Notes: generated from the sequence alone by a model not told the origin. 64,000 nt of DNA from Rhizobium sp. FKY42 (GCF_005222835.1 NZ_STGA01000005.1:47261-111260); one strand, 5' to 3'; positions 1 through 11,431 are shown, counted from the stretch's first letter. A program made the numbers and translations.

Positions 1-2220
<2,220 letters not shown>

Positions 2221-2348
2221 TCAACTTTCTTGTTCTTTGGCTGTGCACGGTGGGCGGCGAATCACCGTTGTCCTGAAGCGGACTATAGAAATTTCCTGCC
2301 AGGTTTCCAAAGCGGCAAGCCTCGAAAACCGGGGATGACCAGCCCGGA

Positions 2349-2714
2349 TTAGCCCTTATTTGCGGCATTTTCCAGCAGCTTTGTCATTTCTTCTATCATG
2401 GCTGGTTCGAGAGAGCCAATCCGGCGCGCTAGAAGATTCGCAAAAGCAGTATAGACGGGCGGGAGACCCGCTGTGTCGATCACCACACGCGGGTCAGATT
2501 GTTCCGCAAGGCGAAAAAGTGCCTCCGCTTCATCCCATATGATGTGAAAATATCCCGCCACCCGCTGGAGAAAATCGAAGCTGGGACGGCCGCGCCTCCC
2601 ATGCTCCAAGGCAGAAAGATAAGCAGAGGAAACACCGAGCGCAGCCGCCATCTGCTGCTGGGTCACACCCTTGCGCCTGCGAAGTTCGCGCAATGCCTGG
2701 CCGAACGGCGTCAC
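2349..2714 (-). CDS. XRE-family helix-turn-helix regulator
   Basis: A 121-residue cytoplasmic DNA-binding protein. Residues about 5-60 form a Cro/C1-type helix-turn-helix (LRELRRRKGVTQQQMAAALG, then SSAYLSALEHGRRGRPS). The remaining half (SFDFLQRVAGYFHIIWDEAEAL...) is a family-specific tail that looks helical, and I recognise no ligand domain. The ATG overlaps the stop of the smr-domain gene by four bases, making it the last gene of the timA-mltA-smr-xre operon just before gyrB. Its targets are not visible; whether it regulates gyrB or its own operon is unknown. Confidence 0.88.
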   Translation of the reverse strand: MTPFGQALRELRRRKGVTQQQMAAALGVSSAYLSALEHGRRGRPSFDFLQRVAGYFHIIWDEAEALFRLAEQSDPRVVIDTAGLPPVYTAFANLLARRIGSLEPAMIEEMTKLLENAANKG

Positions 2715-3265
2715 GTCTGTCCTCTCCGGCTAAGGCGGACATACAGGGCACCTTCACCGCCGTGCTGGCGCGCGGCCGTCTCATAAGACGAAATAAGAAA
2801 GCGGAACTCAGTTTTGGCGAACCACAGCGGCACGGCACGCTTTAGCGCACCCTCGCTGCCGAGCGAGCTGCCTTTACCGGTGATGACAAGCACATGGCGA
2901 AGTCCGCGCTCATGTGCTCGCAACAGAAAATCCAGAAGTATGCCGTGCGCCTCACTCTGGATCAGACCATGGAGGTCTATGCGCGCTTCAAGTGCCAGTC
3001 GACCTCTGGCTATCTTGCGCTTGACGGGGCGCTCCAGCGGATGATGCAGCCCTTTCGGCTTCTGGGCACCATCCTGACTTTCAACAAGTTCCGATTGTCT
3101 TTTAGCCGGATTCGAAGTGGAAGCCTGTTTAGGCTCTTGCATCTCTACATCGAGGGCGTCTTCGAACTCAAGCAACTGTTCCAGACGTCCGGGCATAGGC
3201 CGCGTCGTACGAGCGACCTTACCCCACAGAATTCGCTCGTCCCCGTCCAGCTTGCGACCGCTCAT
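2711..3265 (-). CDS. Smr/MutS2-domain protein
   Basis: A 184-residue protein with a charged, probably disordered N-terminal half and a C-terminal Smr domain. The domain begins at RIDLHGLIQSEAHGILLDF, the classic LDLHG start with Arg-Ile in place of Leu, and contains the HVLVITGKG motif. Smr domains are nucleic-acid endonuclease folds found in MutS2 and in stand-alone proteins, so a nuclease role is a family inference. The gene overlaps mltA upstream and the xre gene downstream by four bases each, so translation is probably coupled. Confidence 0.9.
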   Translation of the reverse strand: MSGRKLDGDERILWGKVARTTRPMPGRLEQLLEFEDALDVEMQEPKQASTSNPAKRQSELVESQDGAQKPKGLHHPLERPVKRKIARGRLALEARIDLHGLIQSEAHGILLDFLLRAHERGLRHVLVITGKGSSLGSEGALKRAVPLWFAKTEFRFLISSYETAARQHGGEGALYVRLSRRGQT

Positions 3266-4380
3266 GGCATGAACCTGACCGCTGCCTTCTTCGGCACAAG
3301 GATAAAGAACAGTGCATTGTTGCGCACTGTTCCCGCTTTCTCCCCTGCTTCAAAACCGGAACCTGTGAAGATGTCACCGCGGGTGGGGCCGACGATCGCC
3401 GATCCCGTATCGAGGGCCAACATGAGCCGCGCGAAGGGTACTCCACCGTCAAGATGAGTGAGGGTTTCCGAGCGAATGAAAAATGGAAAACCAAATGTAT
3501 GGATCAACCGATCAACCGCCAGCGAGCGTCCTGCAATCAAAGGAACTTTTGCAGCCGCAATTGGGCCAAGATCCAGGTCACCGACCTCTGTTTCGCGAAA
3601 GAAGATATACGACCTGTTGTGCCAGAGAACTTCGTCTCGCTTAGTCGGATTATCGTTCAACCATGCGCGGATCGTCTGCATGGAGACTGTTGCAACGTTG
3701 ATCTCGCCGCGATCGATCAGCAAACGTCCGACGGGTGAAAAAGGATGTCCAGCCTTTGCCGCATAAGTGATCCGCTTCACACAGCCATCTGGATAACGAA
3801 GCCTCGCCGCACCCTGCACATGCGTAAAGAAAACATCGACCTTCGATTTTGCCCAGGCGATCTCGAGACCCTTACCCTCCAGATAGCCCTGATCGATGGC
3901 TTTTCGATCAGGATAGGGCTCAATCCCATCAGCCGTCACTCGTCCAAAGGCGTAATTAGGGTCCATTCCTGCCGGACGATTGGCTTCATCGATATCCACG
4001 AGATCAGTCGGTCGTCTGTAAAACGGATATTGATAGCCGGATTCCTGCCGGCTGTTCACTTCGACTTCCGGTTCGTAAAACGCCGTTACGAAACCGGTCT
4101 GGATACCATCGGGACAGATTGCAAAAGGGACGCAGGTTTCCTCAAAAAACAAGCGCGCCGCGGCAGCGCTTTGCGGCTGGCCCAGAGTTTCCGCCTTTTC
4201 CAGCAAGGGGATCAAATCCTGCGGTGAAAATCCGAGCGCACCTGTCTTGTAAGGCTTGCCCTGCCGCAAGTAGTTCAAGCAATGGCGCATACCCTCGAAG
4301 ACCGGACGCGGATCATCCGTGTCCCAGCCTTCGACATTGGCAAAGTCGATCGCGCGAAGTTGCGGCAGATTATGTGTCAT
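3262..4380 (-). CDS. mltA: Membrane-bound lytic murein transglycosylase A
   Basis: MltA cleaves peptidoglycan glycan strands with formation of 1,6-anhydromuramic acid. The 372-residue protein has the MltA barrel region (FVTAFYEPEVEV near 98-109, GYQYPFYRRP near 115-124) and the C-terminal 3D domain with ALDTGSAIVGPTRGD; Asp324 matches the family's catalytic Asp. I see no signal peptide or lipobox at the annotated start: the N-terminus (MTHNLPQLRAIDFANVEGW) is soluble in character. This is odd for a periplasmic enzyme, although the ATGA overlap with timA supports the start. Export may use another route, or the start may be misjudged. Confidence 0.94.
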   Translation of the reverse strand: MTHNLPQLRAIDFANVEGWDTDDPRPVFEGMRHCLNYLRQGKPYKTGALGFSPQDLIPLLEKAETLGQPQSAAAARLFFEETCVPFAICPDGIQTGFVTAFYEPEVEVNSRQESGYQYPFYRRPTDLVDIDEANRPAGMDPNYAFGRVTADGIEPYPDRKAIDQGYLEGKGLEIAWAKSKVDVFFTHVQGAARLRYPDGCVKRITYAAKAGHPFSPVGRLLIDRGEINVATVSMQTIRAWLNDNPTKRDEVLWHNRSYIFFRETEVGDLDLGPIAAAKVPLIAGRSLAVDRLIHTFGFPFFIRSETLTHLDGGVPFARLMLALDTGSAIVGPTRGDIFTGSGFEAGEKAGTVRNNALFFILVPKKAAVRFMP

Positions 4381-5075
4381 TGTTCGGATTCAGTCGCGAC
4401 CAGTTTCCAGTTCGGATCACGCGAGCGAAGGTCGCGCGCGAAGGTCCAGATATCGATAACCTCGCCGACATTTTCCGCATCACCATCTACAATCTTGTTG
4501 TCGCGATCGTAGGTCGCTGAGATAAGCTGGCTGACGATTTTCAGCGTAATCAGCTCTTCCTGATCCTTGACGGTGGCCTGCAGAAAGTCTGTCTTGTCTA
4601 TTCCGACAAAGGTAGATTTGATGACCTCCCCACGAGCTTCGCGCTCGGTGATGGCTGCATTGAAGCCATCATAGACTTCCTTCGAAAGAAGCCCCTTCAG
4701 GGTCTTCCTGTCTCCATCGGCAAAAGCCATGACGATCATCTCATAGGCCATTCTGGCACCATTGAGAAAATCCTTCGGACGGAAGGAAGGATCTGCCTTG
4801 ATAAGATGACGCAGACCCTCATTCAATTCGGTACCGGGTTTCGCAATCGCATCTACTTCCACCCAGCGCTGCTCTTCGTCAACCGTCTCCCGTCGAGGCA
4901 GAGTGACGACCTTTTCTTCCTCACTGCCGGTAGGTTTTATCGATTGACGCGCGCTGAAGGGATCGGCAGGGGGTTTTTCGTGGCCAGTCCTGCGTCCGAG
5001 GACGCTTCTCAGCTGCAGAAAGATCAGCACAGCGGCGACCAGAAAGAACAAAGTTATAAAGTCGTTCGCGCCCAT
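4377..5075 (-). CDS. timA: Tim44/TimA domain membrane-anchored protein
   Basis: A 232-residue protein with one N-terminal transmembrane segment (ITLFFLVAAVLIFLQLRSVL, residues about 6-25), a charged linker, and a C-terminal Tim44-like domain from about residue 90 (FRPKDFLNGARMAYEMIVMAF). The mitochondrial relative tethers the import motor; the bacterial TimA family is inner-membrane associated and its role is not settled. I chose the ATG at 5075 rather than one 63 bases upstream because it begins right at the membrane anchor, as in relatives. It is the first gene of the operon and is divergent from fxsA. Confidence 0.88.
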   Translation of the reverse strand: MGANDFITLFFLVAAVLIFLQLRSVLGRRTGHEKPPADPFSARQSIKPTGSEEEKVVTLPRRETVDEEQRWVEVDAIAKPGTELNEGLRHLIKADPSFRPKDFLNGARMAYEMIVMAFADGDRKTLKGLLSKEVYDGFNAAITEREARGEVIKSTFVGIDKTDFLQATVKDQEELITLKIVSQLISATYDRDNKIVDGDAENVGEVIDIWTFARDLRSRDPNWKLVATESEQ

Positions 5076-5192
5076 TTTCACCCGCAGTTGGTTGGAATAT
5101 CTCTTTATACACCTCATATAGTCTGAACTGTCCGGCATTCAAATAGTGCTGAGGACTTCAAACCTCTTTGAAACGCGAGTCGACACAGTGCC

Positions 5193-5705
5193 ATGCGCAA
5201 CACTCTTTTTCCGTTGGTCCTCCTTGCTTTGCCGTTGGCAGAGATCGCAGGCTTCGTCATTGTTGGAAAATGGGTGGGAGTGTTCGGAACGCTGGGCCTG
5301 ATCATCCTGTCCGGGCTGGTGGGTACGCTGCTCCTGCGCGTCCAGGGTCTCGGAGTTTTGCGGCAAGTTCAGGCCGACAGTCGACTCGGGAGGGTGCCCG
5401 CAGAAACAATTGGCCACGGGGCCATGATGGTTGTTGGCGCTATCCTCCTGATAATTCCGGGATTTATTACGGATATCATGGGACTGATCTTGTTTATCCC
5501 CTTCATTCGTAGCTGGATCTGGAAGCGCATGGCGCAGAGGATCGTCGTCAGGTCTTCGTTTACACAAACGTCTGGAGCGAACCCCTCACCGACAATGCGC
5601 GAACAGGTTATCGACCTCAAAGACAACGAGTATGAACGTAAACCGAATCCATCATCGCCCTGGTCTTCGGGATCGGGTCCAGACGGTCCGAAACTCGGCT
5701 CCTAG
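5193..5705 (+). CDS. fxsA: FxsA family membrane protein
   Basis: A 170-residue inner-membrane protein. It shows hydrophobic segments at about 6-26, 28-48 and 76-100, with the FxsA-type stretch [17 protein letters not shown], then a hydrophilic C-terminal tail. In E. coli FxsA relieves phage T7 exclusion by F plasmid when overexpressed, but its normal role is not established. The gene is divergent from timA with about 117 bases between the two starts and lies 83 bases before secB. The same fxsA-secB pairing is familiar in rhizobia, which supports the call. Confidence 0.9.
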   Translation: MRNTLFPLVLLALPLAEIAGFVIVGKWVGVFGTLGLIILSGLVGTLLLRVQGLGVLRQVQADSRLGRVPAETIGHGAMMVVGAILLIIPGFITDIMGLILFIPFIRSWIWKRMAQRIVVRSSFTQTSGANPSPTMREQVIDLKDNEYERKPNPSSPWSSGSGPDGPKLGS

Positions 5706-5788
5706 GCTTGTCCCTAGCCCTGCGAACGGGTTGTAAGGGTCACACCGAAGTGATAGACGGCGCTAAAGATAAAGCCGAGGAACAGCCA

Positions 5789-6250
5789 ATGGCCAATGAA
5801 GACGATCAGAACCCATCTCTCACAATTCTTGCGCAGTACACGAAGGACCTTTCCTTCGAAAATCCAGGCGCTCCGCGTTCGCTGCAGGCACGCGACAAGG
5901 CTCCCGGCATTAATATCAATGTGAACGTCAATGCAAATCCGTTGTCCGATACGGAATTTGATGTCGTGCTGTCTCTCAGCGCTGAAGCCAAGGATGGCGA
6001 TAAGGTCGTCTTTGCAACGGAACTGGTTTACGGCGGTGTTTTCCGCATTACAGGTTTTCCGCAAGAGCATATGCTTCCGGTGCTTTTCATCGAATGCCCC
6101 CGGCTGCTCTTCCCGTTCGCGCGTCAGATCATCTCCGATGTCACGCGCAATGGCGGCTTCCCACCACTGATGATCGACCCGATTGATTTCGGCCAGATGT
6201 TTGCGCAGCGTCTTGCCCAGGAAGAGTCGCGTTCCTCGCTGAACAGCTGA
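5789..6250 (+). CDS. secB: Protein-export chaperone SecB
   Basis: SecB is a tetrameric cytosolic chaperone that holds preproteins unfolded and hands them to SecA. The 153-residue protein has the expected core: [16 protein letters not shown], then [21 protein letters not shown], and the C-terminal [20 protein letters not shown] followed by the helical [13 protein letters not shown] start at the ATG at 5789 ([12 protein letters not shown]) because an earlier in-frame start adds unrelated residues. A strong intrinsic terminator follows 21 bases after the stop. Confidence 0.97.
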   Translation: MANEDDQNPSLTILAQYTKDLSFENPGAPRSLQARDKAPGININVNVNANPLSDTEFDVVLSLSAEAKDGDKVVFATELVYGGVFRITGFPQEHMLPVLFIECPRLLFPFARQIISDVTRNGGFPPLMIDPIDFGQMFAQRLAQEESRSSLNS

Positions 6251-6271
6251 CATTCCCGTTCACGAATTTCA

Positions 6272-6298
6272 AAAGCCCGGCACCGACCGGGCTTTTTT
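6272..6298 (+). terminator. Rho-independent terminator of secB
   Basis: AAAGCCCGG, a five-base loop, then CCGGGCTTT form a GC-rich stem followed directly by a T run. It ends the fxsA/secB transcript and lies about 100 bases from the stop of the convergent dnaQ. Confidence 0.92.
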
Positions 6299-6398
6299 AT
6301 GCTGATGCCACACCCCTTGGCTGGACAGTGGACAAAGCTTCAACAATGATCCCGATATTCCGAGTGCTACGCTCGGGGCCTGTCGCGAAGAGCGGCTA

Positions 6399-7097
6399 TC
6401 AGGACGAATAGCGAGCCCAGAGGGCCTTCGCTCCAATACTGCCGATCATGGTCTGATGTGCCTCGATTTCGACCTCTGTGAGTCGTGACGCGAGCGGTCT
6501 CGGGCGCGCGGAGATTGTGACCTCGATGTCCTCAGCCTCATTGATCGTTCGCGCAGCTTCAGATCCATCAAGCACCAGGGCGGCTTGCCTTCCGCCGATC
6601 ATTTCAATGTACACTTCGGCAAGAAGCTCGGAGTCAAGAAGTGCCCCGTGCTTCGTACGGTGGGAGTTGTCTATCCCGTAACGTCGGCAGAGAGCATCCA
6701 GAGAATTTGGCCCCATGGGGTGCTTTCGGCGGGCCAGTGCCAAGGTATCGATGACGTGTTCCGGAGAAACGGGCGGGATTCCAAGCCTGTCAAACTCAGC
6801 ATTGATGAAACCCATATCGAATGTTGCGTTATGAGCGATCCATTTCGCACCGTCGAAGAAGGTTCTCAGATCATCAACAATCTCGGCAAAAACCGGCTTA
6901 TCCTTTAGGAATTCGTCTGTGATACCATGAACTGCCAAAGCATCCGGATGGACCTTACGGTCGCCCGGGTTGATATAGACGTGAAAGGTCCGACCAGTCG
7001 GAAAATGGTTGAGGAGCTCGATGCCTCCGATTTCGATCACGCGATCAGCTCTTGTCTCAAGACCTGTGGTTTCCGTATCAAATATTATCTCACGCAT
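6399..7097 (-). CDS. dnaQ: DNA polymerase III epsilon subunit (3'-5' proofreading exonuclease)
   Basis: A 232-residue DEDDh exonuclease. ExoI is DTETTG with Asp7 and Glu9, ExoII is HNATFDMGF with Asp94, and ExoIII is HGALLDSELLAEVY with His150 and Asp155. It edits mismatches for the replicative polymerase. The C-terminal tail beyond about residue 180 corresponds to the region that contacts the alpha subunit in relatives. It overlaps coaE by eight bases and is the last gene of the run PEP-synthase regulator, maf, aroE, coaE, dnaQ. Confidence 0.97.
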   Translation of the reverse strand: MREIIFDTETTGLETRADRVIEIGGIELLNHFPTGRTFHVYINPGDRKVHPDALAVHGITDEFLKDKPVFAEIVDDLRTFFDGAKWIAHNATFDMGFINAEFDRLGIPPVSPEHVIDTLALARRKHPMGPNSLDALCRRYGIDNSHRTKHGALLDSELLAEVYIEMIGGRQAALVLDGSEAARTINEAEDIEVTISARPRPLASRLTEVEIEAHQTMIGSIGAKALWARYSS

Positions 7098-7701
7098 GAT
7101 TTTCCGTTTCCTCGCCCGCCCCAGAGCGAATTGACTTCAAGACGTGTATGACCTGACGACGCGCCTCCTCAATGCCTTGCCCTGTATCGATAACAAAGTC
7201 TGCACGTTTGCGCTTTTCACAATCCGGCATCTGACGAGAAAGAATCAGGTCGAATTTCTCTGTCGTCATGCCCGGCCTAGCCAACACACGCTGCCTCTGT
7301 AGCTCCGCCTCACAACTCACAACAACGATGACGTCAACCCGGTCCTCCGCGCCTGTTTCGAACAGTAACGGGATATCCAGAAGCACGATATCCCGGCCAA
7401 CGGACTCCTGCTGCTCCAGGAAGACGCGTTCGCGCTCCCGGACAAGTGGATGAATGATGGCCTCCAATTCCTCGAAGCGTTGGGGATGGAGTGCCAGTTG
7501 GCGGGATAATTCGGTTCTGTTCACCACGCCGTTTTGAGCAGTACCGGGAAAACTGTCTTCGATAGCCGCCACAGCACTCCCGGCATAGAGTTCGTGGACG
7601 ACCTGATCGGCATCATTTACGGGCACGCCCTGTTCGGCAAACAGCTTTGCAGTCGTGGATTTTCCCATGCCAATCGAGCCAGTAAGGCCGATGCGGATCA
7701 T
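7090..7701 (-). CDS. coaE: Dephospho-CoA kinase
   Basis: CoaE phosphorylates the 3'-hydroxyl of dephospho-CoA, the last step of coenzyme A synthesis. The 203-residue protein opens with the P-loop GSIGMGKS (residues 8-15) and has the substrate-binding stretch [14 protein letters not shown], the lid region with QRVLARPGM, and a C-terminal DFVIDTG followed by a helix. It overlaps aroE by four bases and dnaQ by eight, consistent with a single transcript. Confidence 0.96.
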   Translation of the reverse strand: MIRIGLTGSIGMGKSTTAKLFAEQGVPVNDADQVVHELYAGSAVAAIEDSFPGTAQNGVVNRTELSRQLALHPQRFEELEAIIHPLVRERERVFLEQQESVGRDIVLLDIPLLFETGAEDRVDVIVVVSCEAELQRQRVLARPGMTTEKFDLILSRQMPDCEKRKRADFVIDTGQGIEEARRQVIHVLKSIRSGAGEETENHA

Positions 7702-8549
7702 TGGTGCTTGTCCATATCAGAGATGACGAGCTGACGCAGTTGCTCATCAACCGATGGTCGCTTGCCAAACCATGTCTCGAAACCAGGAACTGCCTGATTG
7801 AGCAACATGCCCAATCCATCCACTGTTGTCTTTCCCTGCCGTTCCGCCTCTTTAAGCATCGGGGTCTTCAGCGGTACGTAGACAATATCGGTGACGATCG
7901 CATTGTCCTGCATGGCCGCAAAATCAATTGCAATCGACTCCTGACCGTCCATGCCAAGAGAGGTGGTATTGATGAAGAGGCCTGCCCCGCTCAAGACTTC
8001 ACGCAAGGCACCCATCTCATGCGCATGGACGCGGGAACCAAACCGGTCGGCCAGTTCCCTCGCCCTTTCCACGGTGCGGTTGACGACATGGATTTCGCCA
8101 ATCTTTCGATCACGCACGGCCTGGATCACCGCACGACTGGCGCCACCTGCTCCAAGGATGACGGCCTTGTCAGCCCTCGACCAGCCTGGTGCACGCTGAT
8201 CGAGATTGGCAACAAAGCCATATCCGTCCGTATTCGTCGCGTGGACCAAACCATCGGTGACCCATAGGGTATTGGCCGCCCCAAGTTCCTCGGCAAGTTC
8301 ATCCGGTCGGTCAGCAAGTCTGCATGCGACTTCCTTATGAGGAATGGTGACGTTTCCACCACGAAACTTTTTCGAGGTCCGAAGGTCAGCGAAGAAAGTC
8401 TCAAACTGTTCCGGAGCCACGTCAATCGCTCGATATTCGCCGGCTATTCCAAAACCACGTAGCCAGTGCGTATGGATCATCGGCGAGCGTGAATGATGGA
8501 TGGGATGACCGACCACGAAAGCGGTTAACGTTTCACGTGAATCAGACAT
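7698..8549 (-). CDS. aroE: Shikimate dehydrogenase
   Basis: AroE reduces 3-dehydroshikimate to shikimate with NADPH in aromatic amino-acid synthesis. In the 283-residue protein the substrate site shows SRSP (20-23), the catalytic Lys72 in NVTIPHKE and NTDGYGF (106-112). The NADP-binding Rossmann motif is [11 protein letters not shown] and the NRT cofactor clamp follows. The first codons contain a parS-like sequence at 8529-8544. The start overlaps the maf stop by eight bases. Confidence 0.96.
   Translation of the reverse strand: MSDSRETLTAFVVGHPIHHSRSPMIHTHWLRGFGIAGEYRAIDVAPEQFETFFADLRTSKKFRGGNVTIPHKEVACRLADRPDELAEELGAANTLWVTDGLVHATNTDGYGFVANLDQRAPGWSRADKAVILGAGGASRAVIQAVRDRKIGEIHVVNRTVERARELADRFGSRVHAHEMGALREVLSGAGLFINTTSLGMDGQESIAIDFAAMQDNAIVTDIVYVPLKTPMLKEAERQGKTTVDGLGMLLNQAVPGFETWFGKRPSVDEQLRQLVISDMDKHQ
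8529..8544. promoter_or_regulatory. parS-like site at the start of aroE
   Basis: CGTTTCACGTGAATCA agrees with the parS palindrome at 14 of 16 positions, with the central ten bases exact. It lies on the opposite side of the origin-like region from the perfect parS. Confidence 0.55.
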
Positions 8550-9141
8550 CTATAACTCCTAAATTTCGGAGGGCTTCCAAAAGCGGAAGCATGGGGAGGC
8601 CAAGGATGGTGAAGTAGTCGCCATTAATGTTTGAGAAGAGATGGATTCCTTCTCCTTCAAGCTGATACGCACCGACGCTTCCCATGACCCGGTCTCCAAC
8701 ACGATCAAGATAGTGCTCGATAAACTGATCTGACAGTTCGCGGACATGGAGGGAGGCAGAGAATACCCCTTCCCATTCAACATGACCGCTACGGACAATG
8801 GAGATACCGCTATTCAAATGATGAACGTGGCCGGAGAGAGCAATCAAAGTTGCTTTCGCGTCTTGGCGGTCCTTTGGCTTGTGAAAGACGCGCTCGCCCA
8901 GAGACATGGTCTGATCTGAACCGATGACGAAAGCATCCGGATATCGTTGACTGACATCCATGGCTTTTGCCCGTGAGAGATGCTGCGCTACCTCCCTGGG
9001 ACCTGCTGCACATTGCTGCAGGTCAGCTTCGATTTTTCGCTCGTCTATATTGGCAGCAGACCAATCGAATGTCAGTCCGGCATTTTCCATCAAGCTGCGG
9101 CGAAAAGGACTGGACGAAGCCAGAATGAGTTTCGGTTGCAA
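8542..9141 (-). CDS. maf: Maf-like nucleoside triphosphate pyrophosphatase
   Basis: A 199-residue Maf/YhdE/YceF-type pyrophosphatase that hydrolyses non-canonical or modified nucleotides. It begins [19 protein letters not shown], with the nucleotide-binding SSSxxR motif, and continues with the catalytic-site stretch [20 protein letters not shown] and a C-terminal [16 protein letters not shown] segment ([16 protein letters not shown]). Which Maf subfamily substrate it uses cannot be settled by eye. It sits in the aroE-coaE-dnaQ run, 29 bases after the PEP-synthase regulator gene. Confidence 0.93.
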   Translation of the reverse strand: MQPKLILASSSPFRRSLMENAGLTFDWSAANIDERKIEADLQQCAAGPREVAQHLSRAKAMDVSQRYPDAFVIGSDQTMSLGERVFHKPKDRQDAKATLIALSGHVHHLNSGISIVRSGHVEWEGVFSASLHVRELSDQFIEHYLDRVGDRVMGSVGAYQLEGEGIHLFSNINGDYFTILGLPMLPLLEALRNLGVIDV

Positions 9142-9170
9142 GGTGGCACCTCGGTTGCTTCCGCTTTCGG

Positions 9171-9992
9171 TTAGCGCAGCTTCGGACGTAGAGCAACAAT
9201 AGCCGCAGCCGTTTCTTCAATAGAACGACGAGAGACATCGATAACGGGCCATTGGTGGCGCGCGCAAACGGCTCGTGCGTATTTAAGCTCCTCGATGATG
9301 TTTGCGCGGTCTGTATAGGGACTTGGATCAAAACCCTTGGTATGGCCAAGTTCCCTGTTCTCCCTGACCTGTGAAATACGATCGGTCGTCGCAACCAAAC
9401 CGACGATAAGGGGTTTGGTGGCTTTCAACAGACTTTCCGGTAAAGGTGTACCTGGGACGAGCGGCACGTTCGCGACCTTGATTCCACGATTGGCGAGATA
9501 AATGCTGGTTGGCGTCTTGGAGGTGCGGCTGATCCCGACGATAACCACGTCAGCCTCATCATACTCATCGGGCATCTGGCCATCGTCATGATCCATGGCG
9601 AAATCCAGAGCTTCAATGCGTCGAAAATAATCCGCATTCAGGACGTGCTGCGCGCCAACGCGACGACGCGAACGTGATCCCAGGTAGGCTTGAAACACCG
9701 CAAGCACCGGTTCGAGCAAATTGACTGAAGGAACTCCCAGTTCCTTGCAGCGTTGATCAACATAGTCTGCAAGTAACTGATCAACGATAGTGTAGAGCAC
9801 GATACCCGGCTTCTCATCGATATGCTCCAGAACTGGCAGTAACTGCTGTTTGTTCCGGATAAGCGGGTAGACATGCTCGATCGGATTGGCGCCACGAAAC
9901 TGTGCAGATGCTGCCCTGCCCGCAGAGATCAGCGTCTCCCCTGTTGAGTCAGATATCAGATGGAGATGGAAGAAGTTTCTGCGGTTCTCCAC
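9171..9992 (-). CDS. PEP synthase/PPDK regulatory protein (bifunctional kinase/phosphorylase, DUF299)
   Basis: A 273-residue member of the family that reversibly phosphorylates and inactivates phosphoenolpyruvate synthase or pyruvate phosphate dikinase, using ADP for inactivation and phosphate for reactivation. The N-terminus [14 protein letters not shown] is diagnostic, and the nucleotide-binding loop [12 protein letters not shown] lies at about 152-163. The target (PpsA or PpdK) is not in the window; rhizobia usually have PpdK. This is the first gene of the minus-strand run and its start faces the origin-like region, with hemE divergent on the far side. Confidence 0.94.
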   Translation of the reverse strand: MENRRNFFHLHLISDSTGETLISAGRAASAQFRGANPIEHVYPLIRNKQQLLPVLEHIDEKPGIVLYTIVDQLLADYVDQRCKELGVPSVNLLEPVLAVFQAYLGSRSRRRVGAQHVLNADYFRRIEALDFAMDHDDGQMPDEYDEADVVIVGISRTSKTPTSIYLANRGIKVANVPLVPGTPLPESLLKATKPLIVGLVATTDRISQVRENRELGHTKGFDPSPYTDRANIIEELKYARAVCARHQWPVIDVSRRSIEETAAAIVALRPKLR

Positions 9993-10076
9993 GCTAATCT
10001 CGCTTCGCTGTTCATAACCTGGGATAGACAGACGATTATTTAGGTCGGGCCAACCGGCACCGGGATAACAGCCAAC

Positions 10077-10085
10077 TTATCCACA
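10077..10085 (+). promoter_or_regulatory. DnaA box 1
   Basis: A perfect TTATCCACA match, the first of three in the origin-like region. The same orientation is shared by all three boxes. Confidence 0.85.
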
Positions 10086-10165
10086 TTTGGATCCGGCAAC
10101 CGATAGCTTATCCAGCCGCTGTGGGAAATGTGGACAATATGGCGCAGAATATGGCTTTTCCAAAG

Positions 10166-10174
10166 TTATCCACA
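10166..10174 (+). promoter_or_regulatory. DnaA box 2
   Basis: A perfect TTATCCACA match, 89 bases after the first box. Confidence 0.85.
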
Positions 10175-10228
10175 AAGCTAGATTTCTGATTGATGCTATA
10201 TGTTACTGATTTTTAATCGTAAAATCCG

Positions 10229-10237
10229 TTATCCACA
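10229..10237 (+). promoter_or_regulatory. DnaA box 3
   Basis: A perfect TTATCCACA match, 63 bases after the second box, followed by an AT-rich stretch leading to the GANTC cluster before hemE. Confidence 0.85.
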
Positions 10238-10334
10238 TTGTTGTGGTCTTTTGCTCCTTTCCAACATGATTGTCCTTTGCTGAAGCGAGGAAACGGGACG
10301 ATCTGTGCAACAGACTTTATCCCTGATAGTCACC

Positions 10335-10364
10335 GACTCTAAGAATCAGAAAATCTAAAGATTC
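10335..10364. promoter_or_regulatory. Cluster of three GANTC (CcrM-type) methylation sites
   Basis: GACTC (10335), GAATC (10343) and GATTC (10360) fall within 30 bases, inside the AT-rich end of the origin-like region and just before hemE. GANTC is the site of the cell-cycle adenine methylase CcrM in alphaproteobacteria. A role in timing replication or hemE expression is inference. Confidence 0.6.
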
Positions 10365-10393
10365 TAGATTTCTTTGTTTTAAGGGAGACGGTC

Positions 10394-11431
10394 GTGAGCG
10401 CTGTGAGACGCAAGCTTCTCGAAGTTCTGGAAGGAGCGACAGTCTCGCCTCCACCGATCTGGCTAATGAGACAGGCGGGGCGTTATCTGCCGGAATATCG
10501 GGAGACCCGGAAGCAAGCGGGAAGCTTCCTGCAGCTTTGCTATTCTCCCGAACTGGCTACAGAAGTGACACTTCAACCCATTCGTCGCTATGGGTTCGAC
10601 GCTGCGATCCTGTTTTCCGATATTCTCGTGATACCGGATGCGCTGAAGCGCAACGTGCGTTTCGTTGAGGGTGAAGGCCCTCGAATGGATCCTATCGACG
10701 AAGCAGGCATTGGCGCATTGGATGGCACACACGTTCTGTCGCATCTCACACCCGTAATGCAGGCTGTTTCCAGCATTCGGCGTGAACTTCCGACTGAAAC
10801 CACGCTTTTGGGATTCTGTGGTGCACCATGGACCGTCGCTACCTACATGATCGCCGGCCGCGGGACACCAGATCAGGCACCGGCACGGCTGTTCGGCTAT
10901 CGTCACCGTGAACGGTTCCAGTATCTTCTGGAATTTCTGGCCGATATCTCTGCCGACTATCTGGTTGCCCAGATTGATGCGGGCGCCGATGCGGTGCAAA
11001 TTTTTGATTCTTGGGCGGGTGTTCTGGGAGAAGAAGAGTTCCAGGAGTTTGCGGTCAAGCCGGTCGCTCGCATGATTTCGTCTGTAAAACACCGTCGTCC
11101 AGGAGCGAAGATCATTGCCTTTGCCAAAGGCGCTGGGATGAACCTGAAACACTATCGGCAACAGACAGGTGCTGACATGATCGGACTAGACTGGTCTGTG
11201 CCTCTGAGTTTTGCGGCGGAGCTGCAGAAGGATGGGCCTGTTCAGGGCAATCTGGATCCCATGCGCGTTGTAGCGGGCGGTCGGGCGCTGGAGGAGGGTG
11301 TCGATGCCATCCTCCAGGTATTGGGTAGCGGACCGCTCGTCTTCAATCTTGGCCATGGTATCACGCCTGAGGCTAACCCGGAACATGTGACACAACTCGT
11401 TGCGCAAGTTCGCGGATCGCACTATGGGTGA
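10394..11431 (+). CDS. hemE: Uroporphyrinogen decarboxylase
   Basis: HemE decarboxylates the four acetate side chains of uroporphyrinogen III to give coproporphyrinogen III in haem synthesis. The 345-residue protein shows both family signatures, [18 protein letters not shown] (about 20-37) and [13 protein letters not shown], and the substrate-binding [11 protein letters not shown]. The start is a GTG at 10394, supported by the AAGGGAG ribosome-binding site about nine bases upstream. It lies next to the origin and overlaps hemJ by eight bases. Confidence 0.97.
   Translation: MSAVRRKLLEVLEGATVSPPPIWLMRQAGRYLPEYRETRKQAGSFLQLCYSPELATEVTLQPIRRYGFDAAILFSDILVIPDALKRNVRFVEGEGPRMDPIDEAGIGALDGTHVLSHLTPVMQAVSSIRRELPTETTLLGFCGAPWTVATYMIAGRGTPDQAPARLFGYRHRERFQYLLEFLADISADYLVAQIDAGADAVQIFDSWAGVLGEEEFQEFAVKPVARMISSVKHRRPGAKIIAFAKGAGMNLKHYRQQTGADMIGLDWSVPLSFAAELQKDGPVQGNLDPMRVVAGGRALEEGVDAILQVLGSGPLVFNLGHGITPEANPEHVTQLVAQVRGSHYG

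Larger units (their letters stand above)
10070..10385. other. oriC: Probable chromosomal replication origin (oriC)
   Basis: The 401-base gene-free stretch between the PEP-synthase regulator and hemE holds three perfect DnaA boxes TTATCCACA on the plus strand (10077, 10166, 10229). It also holds one reverse-strand box with a single mismatch (10129-10137), weaker matches around 10108-10128, and an AT-rich tract near 10340-10382. A cluster of three GANTC methylation sites lies in that tract. Placement beside hemE and upstream of parAB matches the origin position known in Caulobacter and rhizobia. The exact limits and the unwinding element are inferred. Confidence 0.85.
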
